Shown: positions 44,157 through 53,900 of the stretch, in pieces
Layout of the letters: each line of letters opens with the position of its first letter
Numbering within the stretch: the stretch's first letter is position 1
Assembly: GCF_000316575.1 (NCBI RefSeq)
Contig: NC_019682.1
Coordinates: forward strand, 806,001-870,000
From: Calothrix sp. PCC 7507
Lineage (GTDB): Bacteria; Cyanobacteriota; Cyanobacteriia; Cyanobacteriales; Nostocaceae
Reading direction: 5' to 3'
Length of the DNA stretch: 64,000 nucleotides
Position numbers and translations under genes: made by a program
The notes under the pieces: model-generated
The model's database searches: none
Seen by the model: only the letters and a program-made list of their open reading frames with translations
What the model was told of the DNA's origin: nothing

Positions 44157-45279
44157 GGGTAAGTTCCTCCTTTTTCCCTAAGATACCTTGAGGACGCCAA
44201 ATCATTAGTACCATCAAAATTAGACCGATTACCATGATGCGAAATGCACCCAAACGTGCTTCATCTAGGGGGACAATTTTCGGCAAAACTTCACGAGTGA
44301 CAGCATCGTAGGCAAAGAAAATCACCGCGCCTAAGATTGAGCCGAGGTTATTGCCAGAACCACCTAAAATCACCATAATCCAACCATCAAAAGTTAGCTG
44401 TGGTTGGAAATTATCCGGGTAAATAGCGCTGATTTGCCAGGCGAAGAAAGCACCAGCAATTCCGGCGATCGCACCCCCTAACATCAGTGATTGTAATTTA
44501 TACCAAAAAACATTTTTCCCTAATGCTCTAGGAATTTCCTCATCTTCGCGGATGGCTTTGAGGACTCGGCCCCAAGGCGATCGCACTAAAATTTCTAAGC
44601 GCCAAAACACCAAAGCTAACACCAGCAGCGATAACAGCATCAAACCCGCTTTCGGGATGTAATTGTACAGCGTGAATACCCCAGCAATATAAATAGCGAT
44701 CGCCAACAACCCCAAAAAAATCCCCACTCCCAAGCGCGAGGCAAATTCCTGCTTACTACCCATCCTGTTTGCTGCATCAGCAATTCGAGATTTTTGGGCA
44801 GTTTGAATCCATCGCCACAACGAAAACATACTTACAAGAAACAGCAGTGATAATATCCCAATCATCACCAGTCGAAAAAACAAATTGGGCGTCGTGGAAA
44901 AGGGAATGGGATAACTTTGGACACCAAACGCCCCAGATATCCAAGCCTTACCCACAGGTAAATCCTGATTATTCACCACCAACCGAATTAGTTCTCCTGT
45001 CCCGATGGTGACAATTCCCAAATAATCTTCCCGCAGCCGCAGAGTGGCAAAACCAATCACCAAGCCCAACAAAGCCGCTACAATTGCCCCCACAACTGCC
45101 GCTAGCAATAGCGGGCAACCTTGTAAGCTTAACAACACTGTTGTATACGCTCCCAAGGTCATAAAAGCAATATGACCAAAATTAATTAACCCCGTAAAAC
45201 CCCATTGCAAGTTCAGTCCCAAACTAAACAGCGCAAAAGTTGCTGTAGAAATTGCTAAGAAAATTAGATATTCAAACAT
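44146..45279 (-). CDS. natC: Branched-chain/neutral amino acid ABC transporter permease (LivM/NatC type)
   Basis: A 377-residue polytopic inner-membrane permease of the LivM type. The typical sequence GYTGLINFGHIAF appears here as GFTGLINFGHIAF (about residues 28-40). The EAA-like coupling loop is SPWGRVLKAIREDEEIPRALGKN (about 234-256), and the C-terminal motif GSGNNLGSILGA is present. It ends 11 bases inside the natA-like gene. An insertion of about 60 residues in the middle is typical of cyanobacterial members. Its start region abuts a STRR block, so regulatory DNA is separated from the gene by repeats. Confidence 0.88.
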   Translation of the reverse strand: MFEYLIFLAISTATFALFSLGLNLQWGFTGLINFGHIAFMTLGAYTTVLLSLQGCPLLLAAVVGAIVAALLGLVIGFATLRLREDYLGIVTIGTGELIRLVVNNQDLPVGKAWISGAFGVQSYPIPFSTTPNLFFRLVMIGILSLLFLVSMFSLWRWIQTAQKSRIADAANRMGSKQEFASRLGVGIFLGLLAIAIYIAGVFTLYNYIPKAGLMLLSLLVLALVFWRLEILVRSPWGRVLKAIREDEEIPRALGKNVFWYKLQSLMLGGAIAGIAGAFFAWQISAIYPDNFQPQLTFDGWIMVILGGSGNNLGSILGAVIFFAYDAVTREVLPKIVPLDEARLGAFRIMVIGLILMVLMIWRPQGILGKKEELTLGK

Positions 45280-45294
45280 ATTTGTTATTTGTCA

Positions 45295-45450
45295 TTGGTC
45301 ATTTGTCAAGGGTCAAGGGTCAAGAGTCAAGAGTCAAGAGTCAAGAGTCAAGGTTATTAATTATTTCTCCCTCATCTCCCTCATCTCCCTCATCTCCCTC
45401 ATCTCCCCCAGTCCCCAGTCCCCAGTCCCCAGTCCCCAGTCCCCAGTCCC
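45295..45450. repeat. STRR block upstream of the natC-like gene
   Basis: AGTCAAG/GGTCAAG units (45308-45350), CATCTCC units (45371-45406) and CCCCAGT heptamers (45407-45445) follow each other. Three different STRR families in 150 bases suggest a hotspot. Confidence 0.9.
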
Positions 45451-45522
45451 CATATATCGTAAGTGTAGTTCGAGGTGATTTTGTGGGCATACTATTTTGG
45501 GGTTGTGGATAATAATTGACTT

Positions 45523-45720
45523 ATGAATTTGCTGCGAATGAGAATTCATCACTTAATCGAGCAATTAGCTGATGAGGATCTGCAAAGCACTTGGGATATT
45601 GTTTACACTTTGTATTGTGATTTTTATATGCTCAAAGCCATAGAGCAAGTCAAGCGATCGCAGCAACCGTGGGACATCTTAACCCATGAAGAAGCAGTAC
45701 GACTGTTAATGTTCTTCTAA
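45523..45720 (+). CDS. Putative antitoxin-like small protein
   Basis: A 65-residue helical protein (IHHLIEQLADEDLQSTWDIVYTLYCDFYMLKAIEQVKRS) ending in HEEAVRLLMFF. It resembles the short acidic partner encoded before RelE/ParE-type toxins in cyanobacteria, where the motif EEAVRLL is common. The assignment comes from the neighbouring toxin-like gene rather than a clear DNA-binding motif. It is separated from that gene by 174 bases of repeats. Confidence 0.6.
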   Translation: MNLLRMRIHHLIEQLADEDLQSTWDIVYTLYCDFYMLKAIEQVKRSQQPWDILTHEEAVRLLMFF

Positions 45721-45721
45721 A

Positions 45722-45884
45722 AGGGACTGGGGACTGGGTACTGGGGGCTAGGGGCTAGGGACTAGGGACTAGGGACTAGGGGCTAGGGGCTAGGGACTAG
45801 GAAAAAGTTTTCGTAATCCCCAGTACCCAATCCCCAGTACCCAATCCCCAGTACCCAATCCCCAGTACCCAATCCCCAGTAAAG
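45722..45884. repeat. STRR block separating the antitoxin-like and toxin-like genes
   Basis: GGGACTGG/GGGGCTA/GGGACTA heptamers (about 45722-45800) and CCCAATCCCCAGTA double units (about 45817-45880) fill the gap. Toxin-antitoxin genes normally abut or overlap, so this is a repeat expansion inside the pair. Confidence 0.9.
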
Positions 45885-45894
45885 GTGACGCCTA

Positions 45895-46152
45895 GTGAGT
45901 CTGGAAGTGCGCTATGCAAGGTCTTTTTTAATAGACCTGAAAAATTTAGAACCATCTGCCTACGAGCGGGTGTATGATTTTATTTTTACCGAGTTCACTG
46001 ACAAGTGGCAGATGCGGAGTCTCCCAGAACTGCGGCGACTTGACAATGATGGTATTTTTCACCGCTTCACCCTAGACAATTATCTAATTGGCATAGAAAT
46101 TAGGGGTGAAATTATTAAGTTTTTGCGCGTCATACCTATGCCAGATGTTTAG
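45895..46152 (+). CDS. RelE/ParE-superfamily toxin-like protein
   Basis: An 85-residue protein starting at GTG 45895 with the family pattern. It opens with VRYARSFLIDLKNLEPSAYERVYDFI, a middle segment of the RSLPELRRLD type, then FHRFTLDNYLIGIEI, and ends with FLRVIPMPDV. RelE-type toxins cleave mRNA in the ribosome; ParE-type toxins poison gyrase. The residues seen do not decide between them. The upstream partner is displaced by a repeat block, so co-regulation may be weakened. Confidence 0.75.
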   Translation: MSLEVRYARSFLIDLKNLEPSAYERVYDFIFTEFTDKWQMRSLPELRRLDNDGIFHRFTLDNYLIGIEIRGEIIKFLRVIPMPDV

Positions 46153-46256
46153 GACAAGAGTTAACCCAACACTTAAAACTGTATAAGGCAAAGCAGGGAT
46201 CGCTATGACCTTACATTAAACTGGTTTGTGAAAAACACTTTACTTGAGAATCCCCT

Positions 46257-47843
46257 ATGGATGCTAGGGCACTTTGGCAACGATACCAGAACTGGTTATA
46301 TTTCCACGAGGGATTAGGATTATACCTAGATATAAGTCGAATGCGGTTTGATGATGCCTTCGTGGAATCGTTGCAGCCGAAGTTCGACAAAGCATTTGCG
46401 GATATGGCGGAACTGGAAAAGGGAGCGATCGCTAATCCCGACGAAAATCGCATGGTCGGTCACTACTGGCTGCGAAATCCCGATTTAGCCCCCACTCCAG
46501 AACTCACACAAGAAATCGTTCAAACCTTAGAACAAATCGAAGCCTTTGCCGAAAAAATCCAAACAGGGGCTATTCATCCTCCCAGGGCAAATCGTTTCAC
46601 AGATATCATCTCTATTGGCATTGGTGGTTCAGCTCTCGGCCCCCAATTTGTCGCTGAAGCACTCGCTCCCGACTTTCCCCCACTGAAAATTCACTTCATC
46701 GACAATTCCGATCCCGCAGGCATTGATCGGACTTTGGCTCACCTCAGAAATAGCCTCGCCAGTACTCTGGTGTTGGTGATTTCCAAATCCGGAGGAACAC
46801 CAGAACCCCGCAACGGCATGATTGAGGTTAAAAAAGCTTATGCTGGGCAAAATTTAGATTTTGCTCACTATGCTGTAGCCATTACCAGCGCCGATAGCAA
46901 CCTCGATAAAGTCGCCAAAGCTGAAGGCTGGCTAGCTACTTTTCCCATGTATGACTGGGTGGGAGGACGCACCTCAGAACTATCTGCTGTGGGGCTATTA
47001 CCAGCAGCATTACAAGGCATTGATATTCGTGCCATGTTAGAAGGCGCAAAAGAAATGGATGACGCTACCCGCATCCCAGATGTGAAGCATAACCCAGCTG
47101 CGCTACTTGCTTTGGCTTGGTACTTCTCTGGTAACGGGCGAGGCGAAAAAGATATGGTTGTCCTACCCTATAAAGACAGCTTGCTACTGTTTAGCCGTTA
47201 TTTGCAACAGCTAGTGATGGAATCCTTGGGTAAGGAAAAAGACTTAGACGGCAAAACTGTTTATCAAGGTATCGCCGTTTATGGTAACAAAGGCTCAACC
47301 GATCAACACGCTTACGTCCAGCAGTTACGTGAGGGTGTACCTAATTTCTTTGCTACCTTGATCGAAGTTTTGATAGATCGTCAAGGCCCATCCCCAGAAA
47401 TCGATCCAGGTGTGACATCAGGAGATTATCTTTCTGGTTTTCTTCTAGGCTCTCGACAAGCGCTTTATGAAAATCAGCGTGATTCAATTACAGTCACCAT
47501 TCCCCAAGTCAACGCCCTTACTGTCGGCGCGTTAATAGCTTTGTATGAGCGTGCTGTGGGTTTATATGCTAGCTTGATCAACGTCAACGCCTACCATCAA
47601 CCAGGGGTAGAAGCTGGTAAAAAAGCTGCTTCTGTAATTCTGGACTTGCAAAAACGAGTTGTAGAAGTGCTGCAAACAGAAAAAACTCCTCTGACTCTTG
47701 CTGAAGTTGCTGATAAAGCAGGTGCATCTGACCAAATTGAAGCAATTTACAAGATTCTCCGTCATCTGCACGCCAATCAAAGAGGTGTAGTGCTAGAAGG
47801 CAATCCTGCACAACCCAGCAATTTGAAAATTTCAGCTTCCTAA
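46257..47843 (+). CDS. pgi: Glucose-6-phosphate isomerase
   Basis: A 528-residue enzyme interconverting glucose-6-phosphate and fructose-6-phosphate in glycolysis, the oxidative pentose phosphate cycle and glycogen use. Conserved segments are [17 protein letters not shown] (about residues 121-137), [14 protein letters not shown] (about 174-187), [35 protein letters not shown] and [15 protein letters not shown]. It is cyanobacterial-length and complete. A strong bidirectional terminator separates it from the convergent corA. Confidence 0.96.
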   Translation: MDARALWQRYQNWLYFHEGLGLYLDISRMRFDDAFVESLQPKFDKAFADMAELEKGAIANPDENRMVGHYWLRNPDLAPTPELTQEIVQTLEQIEAFAEKIQTGAIHPPRANRFTDIISIGIGGSALGPQFVAEALAPDFPPLKIHFIDNSDPAGIDRTLAHLRNSLASTLVLVISKSGGTPEPRNGMIEVKKAYAGQNLDFAHYAVAITSADSNLDKVAKAEGWLATFPMYDWVGGRTSELSAVGLLPAALQGIDIRAMLEGAKEMDDATRIPDVKHNPAALLALAWYFSGNGRGEKDMVVLPYKDSLLLFSRYLQQLVMESLGKEKDLDGKTVYQGIAVYGNKGSTDQHAYVQQLREGVPNFFATLIEVLIDRQGPSPEIDPGVTSGDYLSGFLLGSRQALYENQRDSITVTIPQVNALTVGALIALYERAVGLYASLINVNAYHQPGVEAGKKAASVILDLQKRVVEVLQTEKTPLTLAEVADKAGASDQIEAIYKILRHLHANQRGVVLEGNPAQPSNLKISAS

Positions 47844-47904
47844 TCGAGGGGAATTGAAGATTATAGTTTGTCTAAATTATTGTTGCCAAAGCAACAGTTT
47901 TATT

Positions 47905-47958
47905 GTTAAGCATCCTGGTATTTAAGCATCAACTTGAATACTAGGATGCTTAACTTTT
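47905..47958. terminator. Bidirectional terminator between pgi and corA
   Basis: GTTAAGCATCCTGGTATT pairs with AATACTAGGATGCTTAAC around a 14-base loop, with one mismatch, and is followed by TTTT. It lies between two convergent stops. Confidence 0.8.
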
Positions 47959-47969
47959 AGTTGACCAAC

Positions 47970-48950
47970 TTACAACCATCGCTGTTTTTTAGCATACAAA
48001 ATACTACCAATCACAATCAATGCCATAACGCTAACAACAGTAGGATAAGCCCAAGGTTGTTCTAATTCCGGCATATATTTAAAGTTCATACCATAGAAGC
48101 CAGACAAAAACGTGATTGGCAAAAATATGGACGATAGAATAGTCAGGCGGTTAATTCGTTCACCAGTTTTGCTAGCAATATTGTCGCGTTGAATTTCCAT
48201 TAATTCTGACATCCAGGCTCTCAGTGTTTGATATTCTTGCCAGAGACTATCAACGTTGTGAAGCAGTTCTTGATGGAATAATTCCTTGACTGGTGGGGTA
48301 AGCCAGGAGAAATCTTCGTAATCCATAATAGCCAGAAGTGACTTGATACTTTGAAAAATCCGGCGGACGAAACGAGTAGATTGCCTCATTGTGGCAATTT
48401 TTTGGTATGTTGATTCATCACTAGAATTCCCTAAAACTTCATCTTCTAAATCATCAAGTTGTCTAGAGAGATAGTCAAATACAGTATGATAATTATTCAA
48501 AACATCTTTAAAAATCAGATATAAAAGATAGTCGATTCCCCATTTTTGAATATCTATAGTTCGCTTCTGCAGATTGTTAGTTAGTATGCTTAAAATTTTT
48601 ACTTCAGTGGTTTCAAAAGTGATGATAAAATTAGTTCCCACAACAATACTGCCACGCGCCACCTCAAACTCTCGATTTTTTATTTGATGAGTTAGAATTT
48701 CATAGCCGTCAAATAAACAATCTTCTATGTCTTCATCAATTCCTAAAGAGGAATGGTTGAAAATCATGTCAACACGAGATGGATTTAGTCCAAAATACTT
48801 GACAATTGTAGCAATTGCAGTGCGATCGCGTAAGTGAATACAGCGCAACCAGATATTGTGAGAACTACCAATCCTTTCCAATACCGCATTCACATCCCAA
48901 CTGGTAAATAATTCCAGATGATTCTGAGAAAAGGTGAGGAGAATTATCAT
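47970..48950 (-). CDS. corA: CorA-family magnesium/divalent-metal channel
   Basis: A 326-residue protein with a large soluble N-terminal domain and two C-terminal membrane helices. The selectivity-filter motif GMN lies in FYGMNFKYMPELE (about residue 290), between the helices FLPITFLSGF and TVVSVMALIVIGSILYA. This is the CorA signature. The protein forms pentamers and admits Mg2+ and sometimes Co2+ or Ni2+. Length is normal. No metal riboswitch was noticed upstream. Confidence 0.93.
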   Translation of the reverse strand: MIILLTFSQNHLELFTSWDVNAVLERIGSSHNIWLRCIHLRDRTAIATIVKYFGLNPSRVDMIFNHSSLGIDEDIEDCLFDGYEILTHQIKNREFEVARGSIVVGTNFIITFETTEVKILSILTNNLQKRTIDIQKWGIDYLLYLIFKDVLNNYHTVFDYLSRQLDDLEDEVLGNSSDESTYQKIATMRQSTRFVRRIFQSIKSLLAIMDYEDFSWLTPPVKELFHQELLHNVDSLWQEYQTLRAWMSELMEIQRDNIASKTGERINRLTILSSIFLPITFLSGFYGMNFKYMPELEQPWAYPTVVSVMALIVIGSILYAKKQRWL

Positions 48951-49113
48951 ATAACAATCCTAATTGAGTAGTGAGAAAGCACAGTGACTCAACGTACCTA
49001 GCAATCAGCATTTTAGCTTTTAGTCGAGTAATAATACATAAATTACAGACTTCATTTTCTGTCAAATTATATTACCACCTCACCAGTAGTCCGCTTTGAT
49101 TTTTGAACTACAC

Positions 49114-49138
49114 GTAGGGTGAGCATTGCTCACCCTAC
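49114..49138. repeat. Small palindromic repeat GTAGGGTGAGCATTGCTCAC type
   Basis: A single-arm relative of the double element at 3247-3315. It folds on itself through GTAGGGTGAGCA and TGCTCACCCTAC. Confidence 0.7.
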
Positions 49139-49168
49139 AAATACTTAGATTTGTCACCCCATCTGCGT

Positions 49169-49429
49169 TTAGGGAACATACAAGGCTCCGGTAGAACTCA
49201 AATCAATTTGGACATCAACTTGCAATTGACTAAGGAAAGCAACTAATTGACTTTGCTTTAACTGAATTTTGACTTCTACAACTCGCACATCTGAATTAGC
49301 AGTAGGATCGTCACCCAAGAGATTGTTTTTGAAGACTTTTATTTGTAGGCAAAGAGCCAATATTGAGTGGGGGGATATTTGCGGGTTTTTTGTCGGATGC
49401 AATTGATCGGGTGAAGAGTTCGCTGTCAC
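49169..49429 (-). pseudogene. C-terminal remnant of a DevB-family secretion adaptor
   Basis: The frame encodes NLLGDDPTANSDVRVVEVKIQL and then QLQVDVQIDLSS. This pattern (DARVVEVK with LxNLQVDVxI) is seen in the C-terminal part of DevB-type membrane-fusion proteins of ABC exporters. The first 30 residues of the frame are unrelated, and the rest of the gene is missing, so it is a scar of a lost exporter gene. The family call rests on a short segment and is tentative. Confidence 0.45.
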
Positions 49430-49593
49430 AAACAGACAAAATTCAAATTCTACAAGAACTGCAAACGGAAATTTACAGTTCTACTCGGCTGCAACTATTG
49501 CGATCGCTGATCAATGGAAATATTCCCAAGTCTGTACTCCAGAAGCTTGAAGAACAAGGCTCTTTTCAACCTACGTCTAATGCACTATTTTAG
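49363..49593 (+). CDS. Short helical open frame, uncertain
   Basis: A 76-codon frame beginning with ATG-less context (GTG/TTG-type start) and overlapping the minus-strand remnant by 67 bases. The predicted protein is helical (VKSSLSQTDKIQILQELQTE) and ends with a soluble tail. It may be the tail of another decayed gene or a small real gene. I keep it with low confidence because the composition looks coding. Confidence 0.35.
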   Translation: MSGGIFAGFLSDAIDRVKSSLSQTDKIQILQELQTEIYSSTRLQLLRSLINGNIPKSVLQKLEEQGSFQPTSNALF

Positions 49594-49666
49594 CTTTGCC
49601 ACGCCAGTAGAGGCGATTATAAACACTCCTTACTGAAAGTTAAACCCCTCACACAACACCTTGAAA

Positions 49667-49782
49667 GGGCTAGTAGTCCACCACATTAATTTTGCGAGGC
49701 TTCTAGATCCCCGACTTCTCAAAGAAGTCGGGGATCTGAACACTACGAACATCTCAAAACTTTGAGGACAGACTACTAGCCC
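49667..49782. mobile_element. 116-bp MITE related to the 113-bp family by its ends
   Basis: Perfect terminal inverted repeats AGGGCTAGTAGTC/GACTACTAGCCCT bound it, and the right arm continues as CTAGTAGTCTGTCC, almost the end of the 113-bp MITE. The interior differs and carries a strong hairpin (AGATCCCCGACTTCT with AGAAGTCGGGGATCT, 49704-49736). It lies 13 bases from tRNA-Val. Confidence 0.8.
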
Positions 49783-49795
49783 TAAATTATATAAG

Positions 49796-49867
49796 TGGGC
49801 GATACTGGATTTGAACCAGTGACCCCATCCGTGTGAAGGATGTGCGCTACCACTGTGCTAATCGCCC
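49796..49867 (-). tRNA. tRNA-Val (anticodon CAC)
   Basis: Read on the minus strand, GGGCGAT at the 5' end pairs perfectly with ATCGCCC at the 3' end. The D arm (TAGCACAGTGGTAGCGCA), the anticodon stem CATCC/GGATG with loop TTCACAC, and the T arm (CTGGTTCAAATCCAG) are all present. The loop gives anticodon CAC, which decodes GUG as valine. The 3' CCA is not encoded. It ends close to the MITE at 49667. Confidence 0.95.
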
Positions 49868-49928
49868 AAGCATTCAGCCTCCAATTATAACATATATCAC
49901 CACAAAACCGTGATAAATGTCCTCTGAT

Positions 49929-50657
49929 TTAATCCCCTTGGGGATGCTCATCCCATAATGTTGTTACCTCTCGTAAGCTCTGGTAATTGCCATTACCCAA
50001 AATTAGATGATCTATGAGGGGGATGCTCAAAAAACCAGCCCCAGCTAACAACTGACGTGTTAGTTCGATATCTTCTTGGCTAGGTTCTACGTTACCAGAG
50101 GGATGATTATGTGCAACTATAACCCGCGTCGCACCTTGACGAATCACTTCCCTAAAAATTTCTCGAGGAGAAGCTAAAGTTTCTGTCGCTGTACCAATGG
50201 TAATTACCTGCGTCCCCAGCAAGCGATTCTTGACATCTAACAGCACAACTGCAAATTTTTCTTGCACTTGCCACATTAAATCATGGCTGAGAGTGGCAGC
50301 TGCGGCGGCTGGACTATCAATAGGTATGCCATCTGGACGGGATTGAAAGGCGCGTTTGCCTAATTCAATTGCGGCTAAGATAGTTGTAGCTTTTGCTGGG
50401 CCAATCCCAGGAATTTGCATCAATTCAGCTGGGGTGACTTCTCGTAGCACTGCTAAAGGGTCACGTTGATGTTTACCTAATTCGCTCAAAATATATTGTC
50501 CCAAACCCACTGCAGATAGTTTTCCTGGCCCTTGACCGGTGCCTAGCAGAATGGCAATTAACTCGGCGGTGGCTAAGATGCTGGAGCCGTGGGTCATTAA
50601 CCGCTCACGTGGACGCTCGTTTGTGGGTAAGTCGGCAATTCTGAGGCAATAGGTCAT
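49929..50657 (-). CDS. radC: RadC-family JAB-domain protein
   Basis: A 242-residue protein with an N-terminal helix-hairpin-helix segment ([23 protein letters not shown], about residues 70-92) and a C-terminal JAB/MPN metalloprotease-like domain. The metal motif is [18 protein letters not shown] (about 174-191). The historical link to DNA repair is doubtful, and RadC proteins have no settled role. Length is normal. It is monocistronic and adjacent to the tRNA. Confidence 0.92.
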   Translation of the reverse strand: MTYCLRIADLPTNERPRERLMTHGSSILATAELIAILLGTGQGPGKLSAVGLGQYILSELGKHQRDPLAVLREVTPAELMQIPGIGPAKATTILAAIELGKRAFQSRPDGIPIDSPAAAAATLSHDLMWQVQEKFAVVLLDVKNRLLGTQVITIGTATETLASPREIFREVIRQGATRVIVAHNHPSGNVEPSQEDIELTRQLLAGAGFLSIPLIDHLILGNGNYQSLREVTTLWDEHPQGD

Positions 50658-50925
50658 AGGAAAACTACGAGAATAGTCACCAAAGATGGGGCTATCTTTA
50701 TTTATCCCTTGTTTGCGCTCGTAATTATCTTACTTGAGCAAATCTTTAAGTTTAGAAAATTTTCTCTCTATCAGTAGGTAACACTGCATTGAACTTCGTG
50801 TTTATTTGGAATTTGGATGATTTTTGGTACGAGCCTCAGCCCTTGTGGAGCCACTCACGTGGGCGGGTTTCCCGACTTGAGTGAAGTGGCGTGTTACTCC
50901 TACACCTGTCAGAAGTCCCCAGTCC
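50658..50925. other. Gap holding a repeat and STRR-like units
   Basis: It contains a fragment of the CGGGTTTCCCGACTTGAG repeat (about 50864-50881) and CCCCAGTCCCT-type units that continue into the end of the RND gene. No gene is seen. Confidence 0.6.
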
Positions 50926-53900
50926 CTACTCCCTAGTCCCCAGTCTCCTTGCACTTAGCTGTATGACAATGGGTTTAGCCCAACCCCAACCGAGAAAATC
51001 GTGTAGCAGAATGTAAAAACAGGGGATGACAAATAGAGTTAACATTGTAGCGATCGCCATACCAAAGAAAACTACAATTCCTAAGGGTTGTAAAAACTCC
51101 GAACCTTCACCAATGCCCAAGGCTAAGGGAAAAAGTCCCAAGATGGTGGTGACTGTAGTCATTAAAATTGGGCGCAAGCGTTGAGGCGCAGCTTTGAGGA
51201 TAGCAACTTGACGGGTACAACCTTCCTCTTCTCGAATTTGGTTCGCAAGTTCTACCATTAAAATTCCGGCGTTGACCACAATTCCCACTAGCAGTACAAC
51301 GCCGACGATTACTGTAGCACCAATCGCCGTTTTGGTAATATAAAGTCCAAAAATTCCCCCAGCTAAAGCTAGTGGTACGGTGAACATAATCACTAGGGGG
51401 TCGATGAGGGAATTGTACTGCACAGCCATGACGACAAAGATTAAGAAGACTGCTAAAGCTCCCAATGTTTTCAAAGCATTCTGGAGTTGTTGATTAGTTT
51501 CTTGGGCAGAACTAGGCAGAAGGGAAACGCCATCAGGTAATTTAACGCTCTCCAGTACGTCTTGTACTTCTGCTAAGGCATTACCAAGACTCGCCCCTTC
51601 AGTGAGATTGCCGGCAATAATCAAAACTTGACGTTGGTTAATGCGCTGGACTTCACCTGGTGCTTGTCCTTCTTCAATACGGGCAATATCAGCAAGGCGA
51701 ATCAGTTGCTTGTCACCTGTAAACAGGGGTAATCCTGCTAGTTGAGAAGGACGCTGGATTGCTTGTTGATTCAACTGTACCCGAACATCAACTAAACGAT
51801 TACCGCGTTGAATTTGTGTGGGGACGGAACCTTCAATAGCTGTCTGAATGGTTGCACCGATTCCTTGCGCTGTCAGCCCTAAGCTGGAAACTCTTTCCCA
51901 ATCGGGACGGATTTGGATTTCTGGTTGTTGAGGATCGGAATCTGGTCGAAATCTAGCTAATTTTGCTTTTTCTGTCAAAGCTTGTAGGACTTCACCGCCT
52001 GCTTGGCGTAATGCTTTTTCGCTGTCAGCTTGCAGAATCACGTCAATTTCTGATCCTTGGGCTGGACTATTACTTAAGATTAAACCCCGCACTTGACCAG
52101 GAGTGAGACGCAAGAGAATTCCTGCTAAGTTGAGTTTGTTAAATTCCTGAGTGACTTTTCTCACGAATTCTTCGACATTCGTGCCTGGTTTAAGATTGAT
52201 GGTGCTGCTGGCACGCAAGGGGTTTTCGGTGGTGTTGCTACCAAATAGAGAACCGCCCACAGTTGTGAAAGCATACTCGGTTTCTGGTTGTTTGAGCAAA
52301 ATGTCATCGACAATTTGCATCACTTTTTGTGAAGTTGCTAAAGGTGTGCCAGCGGGAAATTGCGCTCTTAAGGTGGCTTGTCCGGTGTTGATCCGGGGTA
52401 AGATTTCTTGGGGAATTTGACCCACCATAAAGAAGCTGCTACCGCCTAATATTACTAAGGCCAGGGTAACTACCAGAAGTGGATACCGTAAAACTTTAGT
52501 TAAAAAGTTACCGTATCCTCGTGTAGCATCTGCAAAGCGTCGATTAAATTTTTTCAATAACCAAAAGTCACTGATGCCGCTAGACCACGGAATTGCTAGT
52601 AGTCGAGATGTCAGCATCGGTACGACTGTGATGGCGACAACCAGGGAGGCGGCTACTGCAAAGCTAATTGTGAGTATTAGTTCATTAAACAGTAGGGCAA
52701 TAAAGCCGCCAATTAACAAAAATGGCACTACTGAGACTAAGTTGGCGGCGGTGGCGGCGACTAAAGCAGATTCTACTTCTTGGGAAGAGGCGATCGCATT
52801 TTCTATAAATAATTTGGGATCGATCCCTTTGTCTTCTCTCCCTCTCCCCTTCTCTCTTTGATTGGGAGTCATTCCCGCTTTTTCGGAAATGTTCTCTAAG
52901 ATCACAACCGATGTATCAATTGCTTGACCAATCCCCAATGTCAGCCCTGCTAAACTGAATACATTCAAAGTCAAGCCAAATATCTTCATCAAAGCGATCG
53001 CTGCTAGGGTACACAGGGGAATTGCTAAACTGATAATGAATGTTTGCCTGAGTGACCCCAAAAATAACAGCACGGCGGCGGCTGCTAACAATGCCCCAGA
53101 AACCGCCGAAAAGATGACATCATTTAAAGAATTGCGGATGAAGCGAGACTCATCTGTGGTGGGGTTCAAAGTGACATCCGCTGGAATTAAACCTGATTGC
53201 CGCAATTGTTCAATCCGCTTTTTTACAGCGTCCACAACTGTGATTGTGTTGGCATCAGGCTGCTTTTGGATAGAAAATTTGACAGCAGGCTGGCGGTTGA
53301 GATAGACCAACACTCGCTCGTCTTCCGTACCGTCGATTACCTGGGCAAAGTCTCGCAGATAGATGCGGCGAGCGGGGGATGGTGGGGATGAGGGAGAGGA
53401 AGAGACGGCAAAGGAAATGTTTTCTATTTCCTTCGCATCGCGGAATTTGCCTACTGTACGAGTGAGTGGCTCAGAATTTTTTCCTAAAATCCGACCACCG
53501 GAAATGTCTTGGTTACGAGCTGTGAGTTCGCCAAGGACATCATTTAATCCTACGCCCAAGGCTTGCAACCGGTTTAAGTCAACCAGCACTCTCACCTCTT
53601 CCTCAGCCCCGCCAGAGACATCAACTGACGCGACTCCTGGAATGACACTGAGTTCACGACCTAACTCTTCGTCCGCAAATACCCGCAAATCTTTACCTTG
53701 CAGTGAGGGGGATGTCAGCGCCAATTCATAAATCGGTAATTGGGAGGGATCGACTTTAAATAGGCGCGGCTCCTCGATTGTGTCTGGCAGTTGCCCTCTG
53801 CTGCGGTTAAAAGCAGCAGTGGCATCGTTGAGGGCTTGATCAATATTCCCCCCTGGCTGAAAGTATAAATCAAGACTAACTTGTCCCTCGCGAGTCCGAG

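Noticed and set aside
43220-45884. Tandem repeat blocks that could look like CRISPR arrays
   Set aside because: The units are about 7 bases without unique spacers, so they are short tandem repeats.
53036-53731. Antisense frames of 89-122 codons over the RND gene
   Set aside because: They are shadows of a long conserved gene with strong codon bias.
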